This document shows, in pieces, positions 27,048-35,403 of a stretch of DNA of 64,000 bases (position 1 is the stretch's first letter; every line of letters begins with the position of its first letter). The notes beneath the pieces are model-generated. The model was not told the origin of the DNA, ran no database searches, and saw only the letters and a program-made list of their open reading frames with translations. Source of the stretch: an uncultured Paenibacillaceae bacterium (GTDB lineage Bacteria; Bacillota; Bacilli; Paenibacillales; K13); the NCBI GenBank assembly GCA_913056365.1, contig CAJXLT010000011.1, forward strand, positions 1-64,000, read 5' to 3'. A program made the position numbers and the translations under genes.

Positions 27048-29690
27048 GTGCCATTGAAGGATGATCGAATACTAACTACCAAACTCCATATCCCAAAGTT
27101 GCGCAAGCATATGGTTTCTCGTACTCGGTTGAGTGAACGGTTGAGTGAAGGGCTCCATCGCAAAGTTACGTTGATTTCGGCGCCGGCAGGGTTCGGCAAG
27201 ACGACATTGATCAGCGAATGGCTTGCAACATGCAAGCGAGAGATTGCATGGTTCTCGATGGACGAGGAAGATAATGACCTCACACGATTTTTCACTTATC
27301 TCATCTTTGCATTACAGAGTATCTCAGAGTCGATAGGGAGCAGGCTGCTGCCATTCATTCATTCTTCTCAGCCACTGCCTGCGGAAACAATCATGACCTA
27401 CGTAGTCGATGAAATATCCACTCTCTCCAAGCCGTGTATCCTTGTCTTGGATGATCTTCATGTCATTCAGGTCGAAACCGTTTACAATGCCATACATTTT
27501 TTGCTCGATTATATGCCGCCTAACGTACATCTGGTGATCTCTACTCGCGAGACTGCTGCGCTGCGTCTGTCCTCATTGCGGGTCAGGGATCAGATTACAG
27601 AGCTGAATGCCATGGATCTGCGGTTCACCGTTTCAGAAACAGAAGGATTCATGAACCGGACGATGGGTTTGACACTTGATTCTGAAGCCATACATATGCT
27701 CGAAGCCCGTACCGAGGGCTGGGTAGCAGGTCTTCAGCTAGCCGCGCTTTCTATGCAGGGCAGTACAGATCAGCATGCGTTCATTCAATCCTTTAATGGC
27801 AGGAATCATTTGGTATTAGATTATGTATTAGAGGAAGTTTTGAAGAAATACCCGGAGCCCGTACAGAACTTTTTGCTGCGGACAGCAGTACTAGATCGCA
27901 TGTGCGGCTCGCTCTGTGACGCTTTGTCTGATCAAGAAGCTGAAGGAGATTACGCCTCGGGACAGGACGTACTGGAATATTTGGAACAGGCCAATTTATT
28001 CATCATTCCCCTCGACAACTATCGATGCTGGTATAGGTATCATCATTTATTCTCAGATCTGTTGCGGTACAGACTGCAACGAAATTCCATTCACCACGTG
28101 CAGGTGCTCCATATTCGAGCAAGTGAATGGTATGAAGCGGAAGGGTCGCTTCTTGAAGCCTTCCACCATGCGACCGAGGCAGGTGATATTGACCGTGCGG
28201 CACGTTTGCTTGAAGGGGATGGCATGCCTTTGCATCTCAGAGGCGCCATGGCGCCAGTTCAGCATTGGCTGGAATCGCTTGACAGGTCAGTACTCGATGA
28301 CAGACCTGCCTTATGGGTAACATATGCATCTGCATTAACGGTTTCGGGGCATCCCATCGACGACGTAGAAGAGAAGCTGCGGATGGCGGAGACAGCCATA
28401 CAGCAGAAGGAACCGAGCAAGGATACAAGTGATCTTGCCGGTAATATCTCCGCTATACGAGCAATGTTAGCCATTCCACAGAACGATGCAGAAGCGATTG
28501 AACGCTATTCCAAGAGCGCTTTGGAACAGCTTCGTCCCGACAATTTGCCGATTCGAACATCTGCTACATGGACACTAGGGTTTGCTTATCAGCTCCAATG
28601 CGAGTATGCCTTGGCAAGTCAAGCATATTCTGAAGCCATAGCTTCGGGCAGGGCTACTGGCAATTTGCTAATCACGATAGGCGCTACTATCTGTCTCGGT
28701 CAAGTGCAGGAAGCCGAGCTTCAGTTGCACTTGGCTGCGGAGAGCTATAAGCAAGCTATGCAGCTCGCAGGCGGTTCGCCGTTGCCAGCCACTTGCGAAG
28801 CGTATTTCGGAATGGCCCGGCTTCTGCATCAGTGGGATCGCTTAGCGGAGGCTGAGGAACACGGTCATCAGGCAGTACGATTAGCCTTGCAGTTGACAAC
28901 TATCGACACTCCCGCTGCATGCTACGTGCTTCTTGCAAGGATCAAGCTTTCGCAGGGAGATGGCGATGGTGCTGCAGCACAATTAGATCAAGCGGAACAA
29001 TTCCTGCGAAGTCGTCATCCTCAACATCAGATGCAGGAGTTGACCGAAGTACAGGGGGAATTGCTGCTCCGTCGAGGGGAGATTGCCGCTGCTGATAAGC
29101 TCACAGAGAAGCAAGAATACAATCTGGCTCTCCTCCGATCACGTGTGCTATGGGCACAGGGGGAAACGGCGGAAGCATTGAAGCTGTTAGAGTCTTTGCT
29201 GCGCAATGTGAATCGGCAACGTCAGAAATATGAATGGTTGAAGCTAGCAGTAGTTCAGGCTCCCCTCTTATACGCCCATAGCGAGAAGGAATCGTCTCTG
29301 CACATGCTGGGAGAAGCCCTGGAGCTTGCTGAGTCAAGCGGTATTGTTCGGCTCTTCGCCGATGAAGGTGAACCGCTGAGACAGCTCCTAGTAGAAGTGC
29401 ATGCCAGGGGATGGATGCCGGACTTTACTAGTCAACTGCTTGCAGCTTTCCAAGCACAGCAGGACGTGTCCATACCATCCACAGCATACCTATTGGAACC
29501 GCTCACCGAGCGTGAACAGCAAGTGTTACAGCTCATCGCGCAAGGCTTATCGAACGATGAGATTGGAAAGCAGCTCCACTTGGCCCTCGATACTGTCAAA
29601 GGATACAATCGCAGAATTTACGGCAAGCTCGATGTCCGACGCCGAACAGAAGCCGTTGCTCGTGCCCGTGAACTCGGGCTGATCCAATGA
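27048..29690 (+). CDS. LuxR family regulator, MalT type
   Basis: About 880 residues; the frame opens at 26901, inside the preceding gene. GTG 27048 gives VPLKDDRILTTKLHIPK, the usual family start, but no strong ribosome site is seen. Parts: STAND-type ATPase with Walker A APAGFGKTTL (about 45) and a Walker B-like LVLDDLH, a long helical TPR-like region, and a C-terminal LuxR HTH (LTEREQQVLQLIAQGLSNDE). Such proteins bind ATP and an inducer, oligomerise, and activate transcription. The target is not visible; candidates are the DUF4386 gene or distant genes. Confidence 0.88.
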   Translation: MPLKDDRILTTKLHIPKLRKHMVSRTRLSERLSEGLHRKVTLISAPAGFGKTTLISEWLATCKREIAWFSMDEEDNDLTRFFTYLIFALQSISESIGSRLLPFIHSSQPLPAETIMTYVVDEISTLSKPCILVLDDLHVIQVETVYNAIHFLLDYMPPNVHLVISTRETAALRLSSLRVRDQITELNAMDLRFTVSETEGFMNRTMGLTLDSEAIHMLEARTEGWVAGLQLAALSMQGSTDQHAFIQSFNGRNHLVLDYVLEEVLKKYPEPVQNFLLRTAVLDRMCGSLCDALSDQEAEGDYASGQDVLEYLEQANLFIIPLDNYRCWYRYHHLFSDLLRYRLQRNSIHHVQVLHIRASEWYEAEGSLLEAFHHATEAGDIDRAARLLEGDGMPLHLRGAMAPVQHWLESLDRSVLDDRPALWVTYASALTVSGHPIDDVEEKLRMAETAIQQKEPSKDTSDLAGNISAIRAMLAIPQNDAEAIERYSKSALEQLRPDNLPIRTSATWTLGFAYQLQCEYALASQAYSEAIASGRATGNLLITIGATICLGQVQEAELQLHLAAESYKQAMQLAGGSPLPATCEAYFGMARLLHQWDRLAEAEEHGHQAVRLALQLTTIDTPAACYVLLARIKLSQGDGDGAAAQLDQAEQFLRSRHPQHQMQELTEVQGELLLRRGEIAAADKLTEKQEYNLALLRSRVLWAQGETAEALKLLESLLRNVNRQRQKYEWLKLAVVQAPLLYAHSEKESSLHMLGEALELAESSGIVRLFADEGEPLRQLLVEVHARGWMPDFTSQLLAAFQAQQDVSIPSTAYLLEPLTEREQQVLQLIAQGLSNDEIGKQLHLALDTVKGYNRRIYGKLDVRRRTEAVARARELGLIQ

Positions 29691-29758
29691 AAGGAAGGCT
29701 AAGATTAAACGAATAATGAGCTGCGTCTGATTCGGATTTTGGTGGGAAAGATGAAAAA

Positions 29759-29990
29759 CTGCAGATGTGCAGGTATTCACTCGAAAACAGCACCAAATCA
29801 GCTATAAAACTACGTAAATACATGCTTTCAACGCTCAACTGGCTAGATACAGCCACTTCACAATTTGAAAGATGCACAAACGCAGGGATTTTGAGAAATT
29901 GGCTTTGCCGCTCGACCCAAGCCTGCACATACGCAGGAAATTTTGTGCGCGTTCACATGGTATCTTCACTCGTACTGCAATATGTGGGAA
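29759..29990. repeat. Family A dispersed repeat, copy 2 (inverted)
   Basis: Units GATGCACAAACGCAGG (29871), CCTGCACATACGCAGG (29922) and TACTGCAATATGTGGG (29973), 51 bp apart in each step, and an outlying unit CTGCAGATGTGCAG at 29759. They are the reverse complement of the units at 46602 and 46653. This 400-bp gap between the LuxR and dihydroxyacetone kinase genes holds no other feature I can support. Confidence 0.6.
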
Positions 29991-30096
29991 TTTCTATGGA
30001 ATTATGGTCATAGGTTTGACTGGAGATTTTGCCATCCAGCATAATAGAACTGACACAAATTTCAGATAGCGTTAACGGCATAGGGAGGAATCACAG

Positions 30097-31854
30097 GTGA
30101 AGAAGATTATCAATACGCCGGACAGTCTTGTTAAGGAAATGTGCAGGGGGATCGAACTTGCCCATCCGGAGCTTGAGCTTCTGGAGAAGTACACAGTCAT
30201 TAAGAAGAAGGAAATCAATAGTGACAAAGTTAGCCTGATTAGCGGTGGCGGCAGCGGCCACGAGCCTGCACATGCTGGTTTTATTGGTAAAGGTATGCTA
30301 GACGCGGCAGTCTGTGGCGAAGTCTTCGCTTCACCGTCTCAGATACAGGTATATCAAGCGATCAAAGCTACGGCAAGTAAGCCGGGAACGCTTCTGATCA
30401 TCAAGAATTACAGCGGCGATGTCATGAATTTCTCGAATGCTGCTCATATGGCTTCCGAAGACGGCATCAAGGTCGAGCATATTCGGGTCAGTGACGATAT
30501 TGCTGTGGAAGATAGCCTCTATACGGTTGGCCGCCGCGGTGTTGCTGGCGTCGTACTGGTACATAAGATTGCCGGTGCCGCTGCCGAAGAAGGCAGCGAT
30601 CTGCAGCAGGTGAAAGCCATTGCGGAGAAAGCTGCGCTTCAAGTTCGCAGCATCGGAGTTGCGCTAACCTCCTGTACAGTTCCGGCAAGCGGAACCCCAA
30701 CATTCGTATTGGCTGAAGATGAGATGGAATACGGGGCGGGCATACATGGAGAGCCAGGCATTCGGCGCGAGAAGATTACTACAGCTGATGAATTGGCTGC
30801 GCGTATGACGACCGCGTTATTGAAGGATCTGGGGATTGAAGAGCAACATACAGCTGAAGTGGCCGTCTTAGTTAATGGATTCGGCGGGACACCCCAGCAA
30901 GAGCTGTATGTATTCTACCAAGCAGTCGCCCGAGAACTCGCTGCCAAGAACATCCGGATCGTCCGGCCGTTCGTTGGCAATTATATGACGAGTATTGAGA
31001 TGGCTGGCTTGTCTCTATCCGTAATGAAGCTCGATGATGAGTTGAAGACATTGCTGTCGAAGGAATGCCATGCCCCCGCATTCCGGGTTGACGGTCCTGT
31101 GCCTGAAGTGGCGTATACGCATGAGACGAAACAAGAGAATGCGGCTCCTGTATCCTATGAAGTCGAAACAGCGGAGGAGCATGCCACTATTCGGAACGGC
31201 AAGCTGACGCTGGACAATATCGTATATTTGGTTGATAAGATGAGCGAGATCGTGATTAAGAATGAAGTATACTTCTGTGATCTGGATTCACATGCCGGTG
31301 ACGGCGATTTCGGGATGAGTCTGGCCAAGGGCTTCAAGCAATTGAAGCGGGAATGGCGCAGCATATTGGAGAAGCGTGATCTGACGATAGGCATCTTCTT
31401 GGATGAGTGCTCGTTGATCCTGATGGAGCATTGCGGCGGAGCTTCCGGTCCAATCTGGGGATCAGCCTTCCGTGCTGCTGGCAAATCCGCAGGGGATCGA
31501 TTGGAATTGACAGTAGCAGAGATGTCGTCCTTGCTGTCTGCCTCCGTCCAGGGCATTCAGGATATCGGCGAGCGGTCGTTCGGACGTGGAGCCGTTGTAG
31601 GCGACAAGACCTTGATCGATGCGCTTGTTCCGTTCGCTGATGCATGGTCTGACAGCGCGGCAGCAGGTGAGGATTGGAAGACGACATTTGATAAAGCTGC
31701 AGCTGCGGCTGTAGCAGGAGCCGAGAAGACGAAGGACATGGTCGCAAGAATGGGCCGTGCCGGAACGGTCGGCGACAGAAGCCTAGGTCATCCAGATGCA
31801 GGCGCATTCGCCCTCGGCATGATATTGACTGAGTTGGCCCGCGGTGTGAAGTAA
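30097..31854 (+). CDS. dhaK: Dihydroxyacetone kinase, DhaK-DhaL fusion
   Basis: 585 residues in the ATP-dependent two-domain form. The DhaK part (about 1-330) has SGGGSGHEPAHAGFIG at about 50 and the substrate-binding His in YGAGIHGEPGIRR (about 220), which forms the hemiaminal with dihydroxyacetone. The DhaL part (about 375-585) has DSHAGDGDFGMSLAKGF (Mg-ATP Asp residues) and GDRSLGHPDAGA. It phosphorylates dihydroxyacetone to the phosphate in the cytosol. GTG start after GGGAGGAATCACAG. No PTS DhaM partner is adjacent, which fits the ATP-dependent type. A strong terminator follows. Confidence 0.93.
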   Translation: MKKIINTPDSLVKEMCRGIELAHPELELLEKYTVIKKKEINSDKVSLISGGGSGHEPAHAGFIGKGMLDAAVCGEVFASPSQIQVYQAIKATASKPGTLLIIKNYSGDVMNFSNAAHMASEDGIKVEHIRVSDDIAVEDSLYTVGRRGVAGVVLVHKIAGAAAEEGSDLQQVKAIAEKAALQVRSIGVALTSCTVPASGTPTFVLAEDEMEYGAGIHGEPGIRREKITTADELAARMTTALLKDLGIEEQHTAEVAVLVNGFGGTPQQELYVFYQAVARELAAKNIRIVRPFVGNYMTSIEMAGLSLSVMKLDDELKTLLSKECHAPAFRVDGPVPEVAYTHETKQENAAPVSYEVETAEEHATIRNGKLTLDNIVYLVDKMSEIVIKNEVYFCDLDSHAGDGDFGMSLAKGFKQLKREWRSILEKRDLTIGIFLDECSLILMEHCGGASGPIWGSAFRAAGKSAGDRLELTVAEMSSLLSASVQGIQDIGERSFGRGAVVGDKTLIDALVPFADAWSDSAAAGEDWKTTFDKAAAAAVAGAEKTKDMVARMGRAGTVGDRSLGHPDAGAFALGMILTELARGVK

Positions 31855-31866
31855 CAGACTAAGTAT

Positions 31867-31919
31867 AAAAAGGGGGTGTCCCCAAAGTGATACATTTACT
31901 TTCGGGACACCCCTTTTTC
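31867..31919. terminator. Bidirectional intrinsic terminator
   Basis: Stem AAAAAGGGGGTGTCCC against GGGACACCCCTTTTT with a 21-base loop; T run on both strands. Ends the dihydroxyacetone kinase gene and the minus-strand gene at 31939. Confidence 0.88.
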
Positions 31920-31938
31920 TCCCACCTAAGTGGAATCC

Positions 31939-32391
31939 CTACAGAGAGTTGGTGCTTGCAGCATTCAACTCCGCTGTCATTTGCTCGACTAGCTCTGGTC
32001 TTCCGTGGAACTGTGCAGGTGTATTCTGAAAAAGGTGGATGCGCCAATGATCAGCTCGTTGTACGAGGATTAGGGTTTGATGTGCGTTGGCAGAAGCGTT
32101 GATCTCTGTCTGGCCGCGAGGAACCATTCCCGCACTCGCTCGTAATACAGCAGTTTCCGAAGTCAGGAAGGTAACGTCCTTGACGATACTGACAAATTGA
32201 GCTGTTGGGTGGTCTTTGAAGATGGGATCAAGGTGTGCGAAAATTTCCTCGGGACCTATTGCCTGACTCCCATCAAATCCTATCATTTCGCCTTCTTCCG
32301 CAAACAAATCAGCCATTCCACGCGCATTCTGATCGTTCCACGTCATTAACAACTGCTGATACACGGATTGAACTACGTTCCGGTCGTCCAT
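31939..32391 (-). CDS. SgcJ/EcaC-type SnoaL-like domain protein
   Basis: 150 residues from ATG 32391 (RBS AAGGGGGGCGAGC). NTF2-like fold: VVQSVYQQLLMTWNDQNARGMADLFAEEGEMIGFDG opening (given here in pieces: WNDQNARGMADLF, GEMIGFDG), FVSIVKDVTFLTSETAVLRA and a C-terminal QTLILVQRADHWRIHLFQNTP strand pair. This matches the SgcJ/EcaC oxidoreductase group in the SnoaL-like superfamily. The biochemical role is not established for most members. Confidence 0.82.
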   Translation of the reverse strand: MDDRNVVQSVYQQLLMTWNDQNARGMADLFAEEGEMIGFDGSQAIGPEEIFAHLDPIFKDHPTAQFVSIVKDVTFLTSETAVLRASAGMVPRGQTEINASANAHQTLILVQRADHWRIHLFQNTPAQFHGRPELVEQMTAELNAASTNSL

Positions 32392-32491
32392 TCGCTCGCC
32401 CCCCTTAAAAATAGAAAAAAACAGAATATACAGCATATTTTAAAGTGTAACGTTTCGCAAACCAATAATCAATCTGTTCTTTAGTTTATAT

Positions 32492-32671
32492 CTAACGAGT
32501 CAGTTTGAGCTTACTATCGTGGATCTTCCAAGGGCCATCCCCACTCAAGATGCTGGCGTATTCGGGGATGATCCCGCTATTTATCGTGCTCTCGGTTGCA
32601 GTCACTTCCTTCGGATCAAACCCTTCGGGAAGCTCGATACTAGCGCGAGACTTGGCATAATACCTCCATGA
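32492..32671 (-). pseudogene. C-terminal remnant of an unidentified gene
   Basis: A 59-codon stop-to-stop frame on the minus strand with protein-like content (YYAKSRASIELPEGFDPKEV..., ending GPWKIHDSKLKLTR). It has no start codon, and a TGA stands just upstream at 32672-32674. It looks like the end of a larger, now degraded gene; family not recognised. An ATG with GGAGG lies out of frame at about 32660. Confidence 0.4.
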
Positions 32672-32715
32672 TCATACTTTTATTCGTTGGATAGTTCATG
32701 TGGATCAATGTAGGA

Positions 32716-32745
32716 TTGACATGCAGCTGAACGGCTGCATATAAT
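32716..32745 (+). promoter_or_regulatory. arsR-SRPBCC promoter with embedded operator
   Basis: Consensus TTGACA (32716-32721) and TATAAT (32740-32745), 18-bp spacer. The spacer is a palindrome ATGCAGC-TGAACG-GCTGCAT (32721-32740). The expected transcription start, six to seven bases after the -10, coincides with the ATG at 32752, so the message is probably leaderless. Confidence 0.75.
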
Positions 32746-32751
32746 AGAAAT

Positions 32752-33075
32752 ATGGATAACATGGAAAACATCTTTAAGGCCCTTGCCGATTCAAGCCGCA
32801 GAAAGCTGCTGGATGCGCTCTTTCACAGAAATGGACAAACGCTTAATGAATTATGTGAACATCTGGAGATGACCCGGCAATCTGTCACCAAACACCTGTT
32901 GATCTTGGAGCAAGCTGATCTTATTGTAGTTCAGTGGCAAGGGAGAAATAAGATTCATTACCTCAATGCCGCCCCAATTGGCGAGATTTATGCACGATGG
33001 GTGAAGAAGTATGAACAACAGCGAATCAATGTCTTGCAACAATTGAAACGAACTTTGGAGGAGGAGAATCATTGA
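32752..33075 (+). CDS. ArsR family transcriptional regulator
   Basis: 107 residues with FKALADSSRRKLLDALFHRN, LNELCEHLEMTRQSVTKHLL and QWQGRNKIHYLN wing. This is the group of ArsR proteins paired with SRPBCC genes. No ribosome site precedes ATG 32752, and a consensus -10 ends six bases upstream; the second ATG at 32761 also lacks one. The next gene overlaps its stop by 4 bp. The palindrome in the promoter spacer implies autorepression. Confidence 0.9.
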   Translation: MDNMENIFKALADSSRRKLLDALFHRNGQTLNELCEHLEMTRQSVTKHLLILEQADLIVVQWQGRNKIHYLNAAPIGEIYARWVKKYEQQRINVLQQLKRTLEEENH

Positions 33076-33530
33076 ACGATTCAGTCTTTGTGTATACGGC
33101 TTATATCAATACGACACCGGAAAAACTTTGGGAAGCTCTAACCAATGGGGAGTTTACGAAGAAATACTGGTTCGGAAGAACGTTACAATCCGACTGGAAA
33201 GAAGGGTCTGCCGTACAGTTTGTAGATGAGAATGCAACCGTGACGGATACAGGCATCGTCCTGATCTACGAGCCTTATCGCCTGCTTACCTACACGATGA
33301 CATGTGTACAGGATATGACTCCGTATGAACGTTATCCCACTGTCACATTTGAACTGAAGCGGATGGAATCAGCTGTTAAGCTGACGCTGAAGCATGTGGA
33401 TTTGTCGACGAACGCATTTCGGGACGAGAGTGAAGGGTTTGTCGGCATCAACAATGGTTGGCCTGCGATTATTAGTAACTTGAAAAGTGTATTAGAAACC
33501 GGGTACGCTATGCCTGACATTTCCATATAA
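33072..33530 (+). CDS. SRPBCC (AHSA1-like) domain protein
   Basis: 152 residues, TTG start at 33072 overlapping the ArsR stop (RBS GGAGGAGGAG). Helix-grip motifs: YINTTPEKLWEALTNGEFTKKYWFGRTL, PYRLLTYTM and NNGWPAIISNLKSVLETG. Paired ArsR-SRPBCC modules like this also occur at 43474/42919, and a looser case at 25122/25657. Cytosolic; ligand unknown. Confidence 0.88.
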   Translation: MNDSVFVYTAYINTTPEKLWEALTNGEFTKKYWFGRTLQSDWKEGSAVQFVDENATVTDTGIVLIYEPYRLLTYTMTCVQDMTPYERYPTVTFELKRMESAVKLTLKHVDLSTNAFRDESEGFVGINNGWPAIISNLKSVLETGYAMPDISI

Positions 33531-33570
33531 AATTGTGATCCAAATCCGAAGATGAGAGGAGAATACGACG

Positions 33571-34344
33571 ATGTATGTATGGTCTAAAGACGGAACACGT
33601 ATTGCTTATGAAAGGATAGGTGAAGGACAGCCGCTTATTTTGGTAGATGGAGCCATGTGCCATCGATCCATGAGAGAGCTAGCCTCGCTCTTGTCCAACC
33701 GCTTCATGGTATGCTCCTATGATCGGCGGGGTAGAGGAGAGAGCACTGATACGAAGCCTTATGCCGTGCAGCGGGAAATAGAAGACTTGGAAGCATTGAT
33801 TGATGCGATAGGTGGTACCGCATATGTCTATGGCATATCGTCAGGAGCAGTATTGGCAATCAAAGCGGCGAGCTTACTTGGCAGTAAGATACGCAAGCTT
33901 GCGATCTACGAAGCCCCCTTTACGTTTGGTGAAGAGGCAAGGAGGGCTGCAGAGGCATATACGCAATCGCTTGAGAAATTGTTGGCAGACGATCGCAGAG
34001 GGGATGCGGTTGAGCTATTTATGAAAAACGTTGGCATGCCGGTCGAAGCTATTCAGGGTATGCGTCAGGCTCCCGTATGGAAAGCGATGGAAGCCTTGGC
34101 ACCCACGTTGGCATATGACAACGCAGTCATGGGAGATGGCTCGATTCCAACCCAAGAAGTAGAGGCTGTTCAGGTATTAACGCTAGTCTTGGTTGGCGGT
34201 AACAGCCCGAACTTTATGAAAGAAGCAGCAGATGCAATTGTCAGAACGCTTCCGAATACCAGTCAACATCTACTAGAAAATCAAACTCATGATGTCGCTG
34301 CGGAGGCTCTTGCTCCGTATTTAGCGGAATTTTTCAAGCTGTGA
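33571..34344 (+). CDS. Alpha/beta hydrolase
   Basis: 257 residues with the alpha/beta hydrolase core: nucleophile elbow YGISSGAVLA (G-x-S-x-G, Ser about 91), DRRGRGEST after the oxyanion loop, and the catalytic His near the C-terminus in ENQTHDVAAE. RBS GAGAGGAGAAT. It lies 40 bp after the SRPBCC gene and may share its transcript. It overlaps the convergent saccharopine-dehydrogenase-like gene by 24 bp. Substrate unknown. Confidence 0.87.
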   Translation: MYVWSKDGTRIAYERIGEGQPLILVDGAMCHRSMRELASLLSNRFMVCSYDRRGRGESTDTKPYAVQREIEDLEALIDAIGGTAYVYGISSGAVLAIKAASLLGSKIRKLAIYEAPFTFGEEARRAAEAYTQSLEKLLADDRRGDAVELFMKNVGMPVEAIQGMRQAPVWKAMEALAPTLAYDNAVMGDGSIPTQEVEAVQVLTLVLVGGNSPNFMKEAADAIVRTLPNTSQHLLENQTHDVAAEALAPYLAEFFKL

Positions 34345-35403
34345 TGACATCTGGACTACCTCGCGCAAGGCTTCGTTGAAATCCTCATAGCTGCATAACT
34401 CTTCAATATGATAGACGCCAGGGGGCATATCTTGTGAATAGAGCTTCTTCGCTACAATTGCTGCAACTTTGGCAGTGACTTCGGCTTCGTGTGTCCCTTG
34501 AAGGAAGCATTCTGCCACAGCAGGCTGCTGTTGCTTCATACCGACGGCATCGATCTTGACAGCAAATAGCGGCTTTCCGACATTTACAGTGGCGAATGCC
34601 TTCATTGCTTGGCGGCGAAGCCAAGGCACACGAAGCAGCTGAAAGATGCCTAACCGTTTGAACATAGCTAGTAACCACGTTGTGATCGCACTATCGAAGC
34701 AAAGTCGTGTTGCGACATTCGGCACCTGCAGGGTGCGCGGCAAAATGTGCTGATCGGCAAAGTTAAATCGATACGCAGTTCGGGTGCCAAGCCTGTCACC
34801 GAAGCTTGTCTGTCGTCCATCGGTAAAGCTTATGTGCTGCACTTCCTCGCCATGCTCGTCAGTATGGAAGTCGTTTTGCAAGTTGTCGAGCGTCCATTCG
34901 ATTGCGGCTTTACCGTGCGTATCTCCCAAGCCAAGCATAATAGAGATGTGAACGGCATCCGTTGAATCCAGAAGCTGCTGCGCATGGCTTGCCAGAAGGT
35001 TCGTAAGCCCAGGTGCCAGACCGACACTGAGTATGGCAGTTGCATGGTTGGATACTGCTAATGGATCGAGCCGCTCGATTTGTGATAGGAAGCGATAGTT
35101 TGCCGAGATATCGACGTAATGAATCCCCTGTTGGATACATGCGCGAACGAACGTGGGTTGCTCTTGATCCAGGCACATGATGACCAGCTTGGCGCCTGTC
35201 AGCAGTTGTGTAGCAGATGCATGGTGAATATCGATTTGTAAGGGACGAACACGCCCTTGTGTCTCTCGACTGAATGCTTCTGCTCGCTTTAGATTTCTTC
35301 CTGCGGCAATCACTTTTCCTGGGAAATACCGGGCAAGTTCCTCGCAGATCATTCGTCCTACATGTCCGTACCCGCCAATGACGATAATGTTAGTGTTCTG
35401 CAT
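34321..35403 (-). CDS. Saccharopine dehydrogenase-like NAD(P)-binding protein
   Basis: 360 residues from ATG 35403 (RBS CGGAGGAATC). Rossmann motif VIGGYGHVGRMICEELA at residues 6-22 and the saccharopine-reductase-like C-terminal domain. Members of this broad family include non-lysine enzymes, so the substrate is open. It overlaps the end of the MFS gene by 14 bp and so is part of a MarR-MFS-dehydrogenase operon. Confidence 0.85.
   Translation of the reverse strand: MQNTNIIVIGGYGHVGRMICEELARYFPGKVIAAGRNLKRAEAFSRETQGRVRPLQIDIHHASATQLLTGAKLVIMCLDQEQPTFVRACIQQGIHYVDISANYRFLSQIERLDPLAVSNHATAILSVGLAPGLTNLLASHAQQLLDSTDAVHISIMLGLGDTHGKAAIEWTLDNLQNDFHTDEHGEEVQHISFTDGRQTSFGDRLGTRTAYRFNFADQHILPRTLQVPNVATRLCFDSAITTWLLAMFKRLGIFQLLRVPWLRRQAMKAFATVNVGKPLFAVKIDAVGMKQQQPAVAECFLQGTHEAEVTAKVAAIVAKKLYSQDMPPGVYHIEELCSYEDFNEALREVVQMSSQLEKFR

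Noticed and set aside
29765-30069. Short frames in the gap before dihydroxyacetone kinase
   Set aside because: No ribosome site, no protein-like content, and overlap with the repeat units.
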